From an uncultured Clostridia bacterium (GTDB lineage Bacteria; Bacillota; Clostridia; Christensenellales; Borkfalkiaceae): 39,536 nucleotides of DNA. Position numbers and translations under genes: made by a program. The stretch is taken from positions 1 through 39,536 of the forward strand of contig CANQRP010000004.1 of NCBI GenBank assembly GCA_947626305.1, given 5' to 3'. The notes beneath the pieces were generated by a model, which was given only the letters and a program-made list of their open reading frames with translations, was not told the DNA's origin and made no database searches. Shown piece after piece: positions 1-8,247 of the stretch. The stretch's first letter is position 1, and each line of letters begins with the position of its first letter.

Positions 1-198
1 CTCATTCACGGCGAAAAGGCGCACTCCTGCTACTTCTCGAAGGACGCCTACGCCGCGATGACAAAGGACAGCAAATACGCGGGGAACAAGGAACTTCTCA
101 TTATCCCGAACGCCGTGCATACCGACCTGTATGACGGCGGCGGAAAAAACGCCATTCCCTTCGACAAGATCGAGGCGTTCTTCAAAGCGAATTTATAA
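1..198 (+). CDS. Alpha/beta hydrolase, C-terminal fragment (5' end outside window)
   Basis: Frame 1 is open from the first base to a TAA at 196-198 and gives 65 residues. The segment begins LIHGEKAHSCYFSKDAY and later reads ELLIIPNAVHTDLYD. This is the usual ending of small serine alpha/beta hydrolases of the YcjY/dienelactone-hydrolase-like group: a strand carrying HGE, a helix, then a strand followed by the catalytic His in a VHTDLYD-type motif. The nucleophile elbow lies outside the window, so the substrate cannot be inferred. The gene converges on the zinc operon, and a terminator hairpin separates the two. The fold is called from motif recognition only. Confidence 0.75.
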   Translation, partial: LIHGEKAHSCYFSKDAYAAMTKDSKYAGNKELLIIPNAVHTDLYDGGGKNAIPFDKIEAFFKANL

Positions 199-241
199 AA
201 GAGCAAAGGCATTACGGTCGGGTCGAATGAACTCTTTGCAT

Positions 242-274
242 AAAAAATCGTCGGACGTTTGTCCGGCGATTTTT
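242..274. terminator. Bidirectional intrinsic terminator between convergent genes
   Basis: The arm 248-256 (ATCGTCGGAC region) pairs with 261-270 around a GTTT loop. The stem is flanked by an A6 run (242-247) on the left and a T run (270-274) on the right, so it can end transcripts from both sides. It sits between the hydrolase stop at 198 and the znuB stop at 301. Confidence 0.85.
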
Positions 275-300
275 GTCGGGAACCGATTTTTTTCCACCGT

Positions 301-1173
301 TTATCGGGAAACGATTTTTTGCCGCACCGCGCCCACCGCGTAAAAGCCGAGGAAAGCGCAAAGGTCTACGGCAACGACGGTGCAGCCGACGGGCGTTTCC
401 AGCCAGATGGACAGCAGGATCCCCGCCAGCGCGCAGACGACGGAGACGACCGCCGCGCAGAAGACGACCCGTTTGAAGCTCTTGAACACCCGCATGGCGC
501 AGAGGACGGGAAAGATAACGAGTGCGGTGATGAGCAGGGAGCCGACGAGATTCATCGCAAGCACGATCACGAGCGCGATGACAACGGCGATGAGCAGGTC
601 GTAGGCTTGCGTCTTTACGCCCGTGGCGCGTGCGAACGTTTCGTCGAAGGTGAGGGCGAAGATCTTGTTGTAAAAGAGGAGATAGAGCCCGATGACGAGC
701 ACGGAGAGCCCGATGCACATCCCCACGTCCAACGGCGTCAGACTCAGGATCTTGGTCGAACCGAACAGAGTAGCGCAGACATCCCCCGTGAGGTTGCTCG
801 ACCCCGAAAAATTATAAACGAGATAGCCGAGCGCGAGTGCGGACACCGAGATGAGCGCAAGCGACGCGTCTCCGTTGAGCTTCGCGCGGTTTCCGCCCGT
901 GCGGAGGAGAAGGACGGCGGCGACGACGGTAATGGGCAGAACGATCCAAGTCTCATTGGTGAGCCCCGCGACGGCGGCGACCGCCATGGCGCCGAACGCC
1001 ACATGGGAGAGCCCGTCTCCGATAAAGGAGAAGCGTTTCAAAACGAGGGTGACGCCGAGGAGGGAGGAACAGAGCGCGATGAGCACGCCCACGATCAGGG
1101 CATACCAAACAAAGTCGTAAACGAAGAACGCCGCAAAATCGGAAAAACTCATAACGGCAAGAAAGGAATTCAT
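301..1173 (-). CDS. znuB: Zinc/manganese ABC transporter permease (ZnuB-like)
   Basis: This 290-aa, very hydrophobic protein has about eight membrane segments and belongs to the ABC-3 permease family that imports Zn2+ or Mn2+. Family signs include the early LLGVTLVLKRFSFIGDGLSH stretch (SFIGDGLSHVAFG being the typical permease signature), AMNLVGSLLITALVIFP in the third quarter, and a GCTVV stretch near the end. The ATG at 1173 overlaps the stop of the ATPase gene in an ATGA arrangement, which indicates translational coupling. It is the last gene of the zinc operon and is followed by the terminator at 242-274. Zinc rather than manganese is inferred from the neighbouring His/Cys-rich proteins. 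Confidence 0.93.
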   Translation of the reverse strand: MNSFLAVMSFSDFAAFFVYDFVWYALIVGVLIALCSSLLGVTLVLKRFSFIGDGLSHVAFGAMAVAAVAGLTNETWIVLPITVVAAVLLLRTGGNRAKLNGDASLALISVSALALGYLVYNFSGSSNLTGDVCATLFGSTKILSLTPLDVGMCIGLSVLVIGLYLLFYNKIFALTFDETFARATGVKTQAYDLLIAVVIALVIVLAMNLVGSLLITALVIFPVLCAMRVFKSFKRVVFCAAVVSVVCALAGILLSIWLETPVGCTVVAVDLCAFLGFYAVGAVRQKIVSR

Positions 1174-1877
1174 TGTTCACCTCCCGTAAACGCTCTGCCG
1201 ATGTCGCTGTTTGCGTATTCTTCCGCCGTTCCGAACCACGCGGTCCTGTGCAAAACGTGAAGGATGTGGGTCGCAAACGTGAGCACGGCGCGAATGTCGT
1301 GCGACACCATGATGACGGTGACGCCCTCGCGATTGAGCGTCTTGATGAGTTCGTACATCTCGCCCGTTACCTTCGGGTCAAGTCCCGCAACGGGTTCATC
1401 CAATAGCAATAAATTTCCCGTGGCGAGGAGGGCTCTTGCGAGCAGAACGCGCTGTTGCTGTCCGCCCGAGAGCTCCCGATAGCACCGCTTTGCGAGATGC
1501 GAGATGCCGAGCCGCTCCATTTTTTCCGCGGCAAGTTGTTTTTCCGCCCGCGTGTAGAAGGGGCGAAGTCCGCTCTTTGCCAAAAAACCCGAGCGGACGA
1601 TCTCCTCCACGGTGGCGGGGAAATCCCGCTGCACGGGCGTCTGTTGCGGCAGATAGCCGATGACGCCGCCCGCTTTTTTGAGTACGTCGCTCTTTTCGAT
1701 GATGCCCGAGAGAGGAGGCTGCAACCCGAGGAGGGTCTTTACGAGGGTGGATTTTCCGCTCCCGTTCTCCCCCACGATGCAGAGGTAGTCGCCCTCGCTC
1801 ACGGTAAAGGATACATGCTCGGCTACCGCTTTGCCCTCGTAGCCGAGGGTGAGGTCTTTACAGTTCAAAAGTTCCAT
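1170..1877 (-). CDS. znuC: Zinc ABC transporter ATP-binding protein (ZnuC-like)
   Basis: This 235-aa cytoplasmic ABC ATPase powers the ZnuB permease. Walker A GENGSGKST is at residues 36-44, the Q-loop GYLPQQ near 74-79, the signature LSGGQ at 136-140, Walker B LLLLDE near 156-161, and the switch His in VSHD further on. The open frame continues well upstream, but the start was placed at 1877 because the sequence just before it reads CTAAGGAG, a strong ribosome site, and because the protein from there matches normal family length. It lies 8 nt after the znuA stop and overlaps znuB by 4 nt. Confidence 0.95.
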   Translation of the reverse strand: MELLNCKDLTLGYEGKAVAEHVSFTVSEGDYLCIVGENGSGKSTLVKTLLGLQPPLSGIIEKSDVLKKAGGVIGYLPQQTPVQRDFPATVEEIVRSGFLAKSGLRPFYTRAEKQLAAEKMERLGISHLAKRCYRELSGGQQQRVLLARALLATGNLLLLDEPVAGLDPKVTGEMYELIKTLNREGVTVIMVSHDIRAVLTFATHILHVLHRTAWFGTAEEYANSDIGRAFTGGEQ

Positions 1878-1885
1878 ACGGCTCC

Positions 1886-2839
1886 TTAGTTGAGGGCGGT
1901 TTTCAGCGTTTGCAAATTCTCCCGCATGAGGGAGAGGTAGTCGGCGCCGTCCTCGATCTGTTTTTTCGTAACGGACTGGATCGAGTTCATCATGAGGATG
2001 GTCTGATCCTTCGTCTTCGTGTTCTTTTTGATCTGTTCGGCGATCTTTCGGTCCGACCCCTCCAACACGAGGATGTAGGGCAGTGCGTTGTCGTCCACCG
2101 CCTTCACGAGATTGGCGATCACTTCGAAACTCGCCTCCGTCGCGGCGGAGCATCCCGAAAACGCCGCAAAGTAGGTGAGCCCGTAGTCCTCCGCAAGGTA
2201 GCGGAAGGGGAAGCGGTCCCCGAAGAGGAGCACCTTCCGCGCGGGGGCTTTCGTCGCCTCGGCGTACTCTTTTTCGAGGGCGTCGAGCCGAGCCGAATAG
2301 CGGTTCAGATTGTCCCGGTAGAGGGCGCCGTTTGCGGGGTCGATCTCTTCGAGCGCCCGTGCGATCGCCTGCGTGAGCCGCGCGGCATTTTTCAGGGAGA
2401 GCCACACATGCTCGTCCTTTCCCTCCTCTTCATGGTCGGGGTCGTGTTCCGCTCCGGGGACCTCCTCCTCGTCGAGCGCATCCACGGCGTCGAGCAGCTT
2501 TACCGTTTTGAGCGAAGGATTCTTTTTGGGGTCGGAGAGCATCTCTTCCACCCATTCGTCCGATTCTCCGCCCACATAGATGAGCAGGTCGCATTTGAGG
2601 ATCTTGACTTTGTCCGCGGCGGAAGGCTGATAGTTGTGAAGGTCGATCCCGGAACTTTGCAGGAGGGTAGCTTTCAGGTCATCGTTCCCTTCGGCGAGCG
2701 TCTGCACCCAGTCGTACTGCGGGAAGATCGTACATACGACGTCGAGCGAGGCGTCCGCCCGTTCCCCGCAGCCCGAAAACCCGCCGAGCGCGAGGAGAAG
2801 GGCGCCCGCTGCGGCGCAGGCGCGAAAGAGTTTTTTCAT
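1886..2839 (-). CDS. znuA: Zinc-binding lipoprotein of ABC transporter (ZnuA-like)
   Basis: This 317-aa solute-binding protein of cluster A-I is exported and lipidated: basic N-terminus, hydrophobic core, lipobox FSGC with the acylated Cys at residue 24. Expected metal ligands are His68 (DLHNYQP) and His144 (DEHVWLS). Between them lies an acidic/His loop (about 122-143, EHDPDHEEEGKDEH), the flexible loop typical of zinc rather than manganese binders. The position of the third His in classical ZnuA reads GDRFPFRYLAEDYGL, a variant I recall from clostridial homologues. A GGAGGT ribosome site spans the stop of the upstream gene. It probably hands Zn2+ to ZnuB. Confidence 0.93.
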   Translation of the reverse strand: MKKLFRACAAAGALLLALGGFSGCGERADASLDVVCTIFPQYDWVQTLAEGNDDLKATLLQSSGIDLHNYQPSAADKVKILKCDLLIYVGGESDEWVEEMLSDPKKNPSLKTVKLLDAVDALDEEEVPGAEHDPDHEEEGKDEHVWLSLKNAARLTQAIARALEEIDPANGALYRDNLNRYSARLDALEKEYAEATKAPARKVLLFGDRFPFRYLAEDYGLTYFAAFSGCSAATEASFEVIANLVKAVDDNALPYILVLEGSDRKIAEQIKKNTKTKDQTILMMNSIQSVTKKQIEDGADYLSLMRENLQTLKTALN

Positions 2840-2842
2840 GGG

Positions 2843-3529
2843 TCAACCTCCGATCGCCTTGCGCTGCTTTTCGAGCGAAAGATACTTGATAAAGGCAAAA
2901 AGATTTCCCGCAAAAGTCAAGAGAGCGACCAGCACGCTCCAGATGAGGTCGGAGCGAATGGAGCAGGCGGGATTCCCGCTGCAATAGACGGGTAAAATTT
3001 GGCTGCCCGACATGGAGAGACAGATCGCATAGAAGACGACGGTCAGCACCGCACAGAGCGCCGAAGCGCCGAGCGGGAGGATCGTCCACTTGAATTCCTT
3101 TTTGCGGAACGCGAATACCAGCGCGACCCCCGAAGCGATAAGTTCGAGGAGGACCGCCAGCAGCGTGAGAAGCGCGAACACCGCCGCGGGCGCGCACCAT
3201 GCCTGCGCATAGAGATAGAAGGGGACGGCGATGTCGTCGTATCCCGGTTCTGCGGCGGTGTAATTCCCCGTGAAGAGCGCTTTCAGAAACGCCGCGCCGC
3301 CGACGGCGACCTCCCGCCCGCCGTTCTCTGTCAGGTCCGTGTTGTGGATGAAAACGGCATCCGTTGCAAGGGTCAGGATCAGCATCACGACGGAGAAGAG
3401 GACGGTCGCGCCGAAGATGATGAGGAAGAGCTCGAGCGCCTTTGCGTTCGCCTCTTCGTATTTTTTCTTGTTTTCCGCTTGTTTTGCGCGCTGTTGACGC
3501 AGCTGCGCCTTGTTTGCATTTGCAGCCAT
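2843..3529 (-). CDS. Putative four-TM membrane protein in zinc operon
   Basis: This 228-aa protein of unknown function has a charged, Lys/Gln-rich cytoplasmic N-terminus (about 1-33), then roughly four hydrophobic segments near 34-58, 112-140, 148-172 and 190-215. A polar, probably outside loop lies between the first two (about 60-105), and a second short outside loop contains two Cys (VYCSGNPAC). The start at 3529 is preceded by AAAGGAG. The gene sits between the Cys-rich lipoprotein and znuA with spacings of 14 and 3 nt, so it is cotranscribed and may serve zinc import or envelope adaptation. I do not recognise the family. Confidence 0.75.
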   Translation of the reverse strand: MAANANKAQLRQQRAKQAENKKKYEEANAKALELFLIIFGATVLFSVVMLILTLATDAVFIHNTDLTENGGREVAVGGAAFLKALFTGNYTAAEPGYDDIAVPFYLYAQAWCAPAAVFALLTLLAVLLELIASGVALVFAFRKKEFKWTILPLGASALCAVLTVVFYAICLSMSGSQILPVYCSGNPACSIRSDLIWSVLVALLTFAGNLFAFIKYLSLEKQRKAIGG

Positions 3530-3543
3530 TCTTTTGTTCTCCT

Positions 3544-4077
3544 TTATTTTGTAACGTAATATGCAAGACCGCTGCCGTCGATCTCGGCGAGCGAGTTTAC
3601 GGCAAAGCGGTAGAAATAAATTTTTTCGAGTGTGTCGGTGGGCTGTCCGTTTTGGTAGGAACGCACGCTGACATATCTCTTATCTGCGTCCGCGAGCTGT
3701 CCCGAAATGTGGATCCACGTCTTGTCGGGGGTATCCTCGCTCTGGTTGCGGGCGGCGGGGATGTCGCCGGCGTAGTCGAGGATAAAGCCGATAATGGTGT
3801 CGTTTCCGCAGGTGCAGCCGTAGCCGGAAGAGCATTTGCGCACCCCGCAGGTGTACTTTTCTCCCGTTTCGGCGTCCTCGATCTCATACACAAAGCAGTC
3901 GAGTGAGACCTCCTTTCCGAGATATTGCTCCGGAAAGAAGAGCATGTTGCTCATCACGCGGAAGAAGGTGACTTCGGTCAACTCATAGGAATCCGCGCCG
4001 CCGCAGGCGGTGAAGAGGCATAGAGCCGCGCACAGAAGACAGATCGCCGAAGCGATTTTTTTCGAGAACCGTTTCAT
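3544..4077 (-). CDS. Cys-rich exported lipoprotein, YcgQ/DUF1980-like layout
   Basis: This 177-aa protein starts at 4077, preceded by GAGGTC. A longer open frame to 4164 adds 29 residues ahead of a perfect lipoprotein signal and was rejected. The lipobox FTAC places the acylated Cys at 25. After a segment reading QYLGKEVSLDCFVYE comes a cysteine cluster (Cys77, 82, 88, 90), then IIGFILDY and TWIHISGQL. The order (partial OB-like strand, Cys cluster, GF.LDY, W..+.G) resembles the C-terminal domain of YcgQ/TIGR03943 proteins that travel with metal permeases. That similarity is from memory and moderate. Its position directly upstream of the zinc transporter genes suggests extracytoplasmic zinc binding or transfer. 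Confidence 0.7.
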   Translation of the reverse strand: MKRFSKKIASAICLLCAALCLFTACGGADSYELTEVTFFRVMSNMLFFPEQYLGKEVSLDCFVYEIEDAETGEKYTCGVRKCSSGYGCTCGNDTIIGFILDYAGDIPAARNQSEDTPDKTWIHISGQLADADKRYVSVRSYQNGQPTDTLEKIYFYRFAVNSLAEIDGSGLAYYVTK

Positions 4078-4206
4078 TTTTTTGACCTCATTCGAATGAA
4101 AATAGAAAAAACGTATGAAAAAACAAGAGGTCGACCTACCCCAAAAGAGCCCACTCCGCCTCAAAAAACGCGGAAGGGCAAGGATAGAGTTTCCCCTTGT
4201 CCGAAA

Positions 4207-4509
4207 TCAGTTGATGAGTTTTACTTTCAAAGAGACGGGCGTTACGCGGCGCGCGGAAAATGCGCGCTGTCTGCGCTCGTCTTTGCCGAGGAACCGCGTC
4301 TCGGGCGTTTCCTGTTCCTCATCGGAGGAGAGCGCCGTGGAGAGCGCGCGGAACAGCTCGTTGCAGTCCTGAATGGTGGCGCAGATCGTGCAGGTCTCCT
4401 CGTTTTCATGAACGTGGTTTGCCTGCGCGGAAGGGAAGATCACGGAAAAGAGCAACGAAAAGACGACCGCAAGCGCGACCGTGACGGCGAAAAAGCGTCT
4501 TCTTTTCAT
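4207..4509 (-). CDS. Small exported His/Cys protein, first gene of zinc operon
   Basis: This 100-aa protein has a signal peptide or signal anchor (basic MKRRR, hydrophobic to about residue 28). Directly after it come His32, His34, Cys40, Cys43 and Cys49 in the arrangement HVHENEETCTICATIQDC, a compact potential Zn2+ site. The remainder is charged and probably unstructured. A strong AAGGAGGG ribosome site precedes the ATG, and a consensus promoter lies just upstream, so it heads the operon. Small proteins with an H-x-H...C-x-x-C...C pattern next to zinc importers occur in other Firmicutes as far as I recall. A role as zinc scavenger or chaperone is inferred. Confidence 0.75.
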   Translation of the reverse strand: MKRRRFFAVTVALAVVFSLLFSVIFPSAQANHVHENEETCTICATIQDCNELFRALSTALSSDEEQETPETRFLGKDERRQRAFSARRVTPVSLKVKLIN

Positions 4510-4532
4510 GCCGTGACCCTCCTTTTTGTCCT

Positions 4533-4561
4533 ATTCTACACCCAAGCGCCCCGTTTGTCAA
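4533..4561 (-). promoter_or_regulatory. Sigma-A promoter of the zinc operon
   Basis: Read on the minus strand: -35 TTGACA (4561-4556), a 17-nt spacer and -10 TAGAAT (4538-4533), about 24 nt before the start of the small His/Cys gene. No clear Zur-type inverted repeat was seen around it, although zinc control would be expected. Confidence 0.85.
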
Positions 4562-4619
4562 CAAAATCGCGCCTCAAAAAAGTGACGGTTTTGTGAATGT
4601 TTTCCGCGGCGGAGCGGCT

Positions 4620-7600
4620 TTATGCCTCGGGACCGTGCCCCAAAACTTGTTCGAGCAGAGTCAGCATCGCCTCGATGTCGATGGGTTTTGCGAGGTGCCC
4701 GTTCATTCCCGCGGCGAAGGCGTCCGCCTTGTCCTCTTCAAAGGCGTTCGCGGTCATGGCAATGACGGGAATGTCGGCAAGCGCCCTGTTTTCGAGCGCG
4801 CGGATCTTTTTCGTCGCCTCGTAGCCGTTCATGATGGGCATCTGTACGTCCATGAGCACGAGGTCGTAGTAGCCGGGTGCGGAGCGCTCAACCATCTCGC
4901 TTGCGATCTGCCCGTTTTCGGCGCTCTCTACCGTAAAGCCCGCTTCGGTGAGGAGTTCTTCCGCGATCTCGCGGTTGAGTTCGTTGTCCTCCGCCAAAAG
5001 GATCCTCCTGCCGACGAAGCGGTAAGAGGGCTTTTTTGTCTCCTCCTTGGGGGCGCTCTTGCCGAGGCTTCTCTCGAGCGCGCGGTGCAGGTCCGAGGCA
5101 AAGAGAGGCTTGCTCACGAATCCGGTCACGCCGGCGCTCCGCGCGTCCTGCTCGATGTCCGTCCAGTCGTATGCCGACATGAGGATGATGGGGGAGCCGT
5201 CTCCGATAATGGAGCGGATTTGCCGCACGGTGGCGATGCCGTCCATGTCGGGCATGGACCAGTCGATGATGTACACTTCGAAGGGGTGCCCGAGTTCGAT
5301 CGCTTCCCGGGTGCGGACGATCGCCTCGCTCCCCGTCACCGTCCACTCCGCGTGCATCCCAATTTGGCGGAGCATCTTGGAGACGCTTTGGCAGGACACG
5401 AGGTCGTCGTCCACCACGAGGGAGTACAGCCCGTTGAGTTCGGCGAGGGAGAAGTGTTCCGGCTCCCCGTCGGCGAACCGGAGTTCGAGCGTCACGGTGA
5501 ATTCGGTGCCCTTGCCCTGTTCGCTCTTCACGGTGATGGTGCCGCCCATGATGTCTACGATGTTTTTGGTGATCGCCATGCCGAGCCCGGTGCCCTGTAT
5601 GCCGCTGACCGTGGAATTGCGCTCCCGCGTGAAGGGTTCGAACACCGTCTTGGCAAACTCCGGACTCATGCCGATCCCGGTATCGCTCACGATGAACTCG
5701 TAAGTGCCGTACCCCTCTTTTTCGGAGGGTTTTTGCACGACCTTGATGAAGACCGACCCGCCGCTCCCCGTAAACTTGATGGCGTTGGAAGTGAGGTTGA
5801 GCATGATCTGGTTGAGGCGGAGCTTATCGCAGAACACCTCTTCGTGGGTGATGTCGATCGTGTCGATGAACAGTTCGAGTTTTTTGGCGTGGATGTCCGA
5901 TTGGATGATGTTCCTCAACCCTTGCAGGATGTCCGCGAGGTTTTCGGGGCGGTCCTCGATGTGGACCTTGCCCGATTCGATGCGGCTCATGTCGAGCACG
6001 TCGTTGATGAGGGAGAGCAGGTGATTGGAAGACTGCGAAATTTTCGTGAGATAGTCGAGGGTGCGCTCCTTGTTGTCGAGATGGGTGGTGGCAAGCGCCG
6101 TAAAGCCGATGATGGCGTTCATGGGCGTACGGATATCGTGCGACATGTTGTTGAGGAAGGTCGTCTTAGAGCGGTTGGCGGCATCCGCCGCGTGCAGCGC
6201 CTCCGAGAGTTCTTCCTTTTGCTGTTCGAGCTGCGCCGTTGCCTCGGCGACCTTCTGTTGCAGCCTGCGCTGGTTGAGCGTTCTCACCACGAGCATCGCG
6301 ATGAAGAACAAAAGGAGCAGGATCGCCGTCACGAGGAACACGATGTAGATGGGGTTGCGCCGCAAAAAGGTGATGAGCCCGCCGTCCGAAGAGGGACGGA
6401 ACTTGGTCACTTCTTCCGTTACGATCGTCGAAACGGCGCTGCGGTCGAGCTTCGCGACGCCTTTGTTCATGATGGAGAGCAAAAGATAGCTCTGCTTGCT
6501 TTGCACGCCCAACGTGTAAGCGGACGTCGCCTCGCCGATCAGCTCGGAGATGAGGCGGTTCCGCTCGTCCTCCCAGATGTACCGCTCCGCAACGTAGGAG
6601 AGCGCCACGGTCGCGTCGCACTCCCCGCTCTTTACCGCTTCCACGCTGTCGTCGAGGGAATCGTAATGCACGACGACGGTATTGGGTCCCACATATTTTG
6701 CGAGATAGTCCGAATAGGAACTATCCGCATATCTCTGTACCGCAAAGCGAACGGGAGCTCCGTCGAGATCGCGCCGTTTGAGAATGGTATGGGTCGTGGA
6801 GTAGTAGGGCTCCGTTACTTTGTACCCGCTCTCCTCCGCGAGGTAGAGGTCGTCGCCGAAGTCGAGCACGATCTCCGCCGTGCCCGAATCGCGTTTTCGG
6901 TAGTATTCGGCGCGGTCTTTTACGGGCTCATACCGATAGTCGAGGTCCACCCCTTCCATCATTTTGTCGAAAAGGGCGGGGAAAATGCCGCACGCCCTGT
7001 CTCCCTCGAAGTAGGAATAGGGTTTGCGGTCGGGGTTCATGAGTACGGTCAACGTCCTTCCGTTTTGTTTGAGTTCTGCGAGATAGGCGCGCTCGTCGGC
7101 ATCGAGAATGAGGTTGCCGTTCAGGTCGGCGGAATAGTACTTGTTGTTGAGAACGTTCCGCCAATCGGGGTTTTGCAGATCGAGTTGCGCGATGGCGGCG
7201 TCGATCTGTTCCATGAGGTCGCTCCTGTCCTTGTTGACGCACACATAAAAGGGGCTCGGCGAGAGGGCCTCTATCACCCACTCGTTCCCCGGAACGCGCA
7301 GGCTGCCCGTCACGATGCCGTCCACTTCCCCCTTCGCAAGCGCCTCCGTCAAAGCGTCGTTGCTGTCATAGCACCGCGTGGAATAGGTGAATTTCCCCTC
7401 CGCGAACTCGGCGAACACGTCGTTTTTGGAATTCCCGTTGAGAACGCCGATCACCGCCCCTTCGTAGGTCTCGTATCTGCCCTTTTCGATGGCGGTATTG
7501 CCCGCTTTCACGGTAAAGATCGTGGCGTTCGTCCCGATGTCCCGCTCAGAAAAGAGGAAGCGTTTTTCGCGCTCGGGCGTTTTGGAGACGGAGGTCACGA

Positions 7601-7919
7601 TGTCGAGTTCCCCCGCGGCGAGCATTTCGAGGCTCTCGTCGTATTGCAGTTCATGTTCCTTCGTCTCGATGCCGGTCCCGTCGTAACGGACATACTCATA
7701 GTCCCAATCCGCATGGTTTGCGATCATTTGCAGAACTTCATAGCCGTACCCGCTGCGTCTTCCGGTCTCGTCGAGGTCATGGTAGCCGTCGAAGTCGAAG
7801 AATCCCACTTTCAGCGTCTGCGCCGCCCGTGCGGAGATCTCCGCGCGGGGAAGAAAGGGGAGGGCGGAAAGCCCGAATACGAATATCAGAAATGCGGACA
7901 GAAATGTTTTCGCCTTCAT
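4620..7919 (-). CDS. BvgS-like hybrid sensor histidine kinase with two solute-binding domains and two receivers
   Basis: This 1099-aa membrane kinase has a signal/anchor at about 8-30. Two family-3 solute-binding (Venus-flytrap) domains follow at about 36-260 and 285-515, in the extracytoplasmic part. A TM helix lies at about 525-547, then a short coiled coil, then the HisKA domain with phospho-His594 (MSHDIRTPMNAIIGF). The HATPase domain has the N box (LTSNAIKF), G1 (DTGIGM) and G2 (GTGLGMAI). The first receiver has Asp886 (YIIDWSMPDMDG) and the second Asp1024 (LVLMDVQMPIMNGYEA), both ending in a conserved Lys-Pro. There is no DNA-binding output domain, so a separate partner or phosphotransfer protein is needed; none is in the window. 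The ligand is probably an amino acid or similar small molecule. The start has a GAGAGGT site and a good promoter. Confidence 0.93.
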   Translation of the reverse strand: MKAKTFLSAFLIFVFGLSALPFLPRAEISARAAQTLKVGFFDFDGYHDLDETGRRSGYGYEVLQMIANHADWDYEYVRYDGTGIETKEHELQYDESLEMLAAGELDIVTSVSKTPEREKRFLFSERDIGTNATIFTVKAGNTAIEKGRYETYEGAVIGVLNGNSKNDVFAEFAEGKFTYSTRCYDSNDALTEALAKGEVDGIVTGSLRVPGNEWVIEALSPSPFYVCVNKDRSDLMEQIDAAIAQLDLQNPDWRNVLNNKYYSADLNGNLILDADERAYLAELKQNGRTLTVLMNPDRKPYSYFEGDRACGIFPALFDKMMEGVDLDYRYEPVKDRAEYYRKRDSGTAEIVLDFGDDLYLAEESGYKVTEPYYSTTHTILKRRDLDGAPVRFAVQRYADSSYSDYLAKYVGPNTVVVHYDSLDDSVEAVKSGECDATVALSYVAERYIWEDERNRLISELIGEATSAYTLGVQSKQSYLLLSIMNKGVAKLDRSAVSTIVTEEVTKFRPSSDGGLITFLRRNPIYIVFLVTAILLLLFFIAMLVVRTLNQRRLQQKVAEATAQLEQQKEELSEALHAADAANRSKTTFLNNMSHDIRTPMNAIIGFTALATTHLDNKERTLDYLTKISQSSNHLLSLINDVLDMSRIESGKVHIEDRPENLADILQGLRNIIQSDIHAKKLELFIDTIDITHEEVFCDKLRLNQIMLNLTSNAIKFTGSGGSVFIKVVQKPSEKEGYGTYEFIVSDTGIGMSPEFAKTVFEPFTRERNSTVSGIQGTGLGMAITKNIVDIMGGTITVKSEQGKGTEFTVTLELRFADGEPEHFSLAELNGLYSLVVDDDLVSCQSVSKMLRQIGMHAEWTVTGSEAIVRTREAIELGHPFEVYIIDWSMPDMDGIATVRQIRSIIGDGSPIILMSAYDWTDIEQDARSAGVTGFVSKPLFASDLHRALERSLGKSAPKEETKKPSYRFVGRRILLAEDNELNREIAEELLTEAGFTVESAENGQIASEMVERSAPGYYDLVLMDVQMPIMNGYEATKKIRALENRALADIPVIAMTANAFEEDKADAFAAGMNGHLAKPIDIEAMLTLLEQVLGHGPEA

Positions 7920-8247
7920 AACGACCTCTCGAATCTTTTGCTTTGCGGGAGCTGCTCCGCCCTTCGCCGAAGGGGGCGCCGCGGGCGCCTCACGAACGCA
8001 AACTCCACCGACCCCATTGTAGCATATCCCGCGGGAGATTGCAACGTTATTCTATAAAATGAGGGAGGTTTTCCCCGAAAAGACGGCGCCGCAGCGCCGC
8101 CCTCCGCATTCCGCCGACACCCTTCGGCAAAATATACTCTTACTGTATATTATTTTCCTGCTTTTCCTCAAAAATGATAAAATAGTTAAAATATTACGGC
8201 ATTTTCCCGGGGACCCGCGAATCGCGGGACCGAAGAAGGGGGTACGC
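7920..8247. other. Divergent intergenic region (328 nt) between kinase and tubulin-like operon
   Basis: The left part holds the kinase leader and promoter. The right part, up to the VWA start, is AT-rich between about 8128 and 8196, in contrast to its GC-rich surroundings. For the plus strand the best candidate is a poor -35 (TTCGGC, 8123-8128), a 17-nt spacer and -10 TATATT (8146-8151). A second -10-like TAAAAT lies at 8178-8183. Just before the ribosome site is a short hairpin (CCCGCG 8214-8219 / CGCGGG 8223-8228). The promoter of the large operon is therefore likely here but weak or activator-dependent. Confidence 0.5.
8016..8044 (-). promoter_or_regulatory. Sigma-A promoter of the hybrid kinase gene
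   Basis: On the minus strand: -35 TTGCAA (8044-8039), 17-nt spacer, -10 TACAAT (8021-8016) extended by TGC directly before the -10 element. It gives a leader of about 90 nt before the kinase start at 7919. Confidence 0.75.

Noticed and set aside
4556-4600. Zur-type operator at the zinc operon promoter
   Set aside because: No inverted repeat resembling the known Firmicutes Zur box was visible, although zinc control would be biologically expected.
4593-8057. 1154-codon plus-strand open frame antisense to the hybrid kinase
   Set aside because: It is a composition artefact of a GC-rich gene: His/Arg/Val/Asp-rich, without domains, and the opposite strand holds a complete kinase with all motifs.
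8059-8247. Upstream ATG extending the VWA protein by 63 residues
   Set aside because: No ribosome site precedes it, and the extension would bury the signal anchor. The ATG at 8248 has GAAGAAGGGGG in front.
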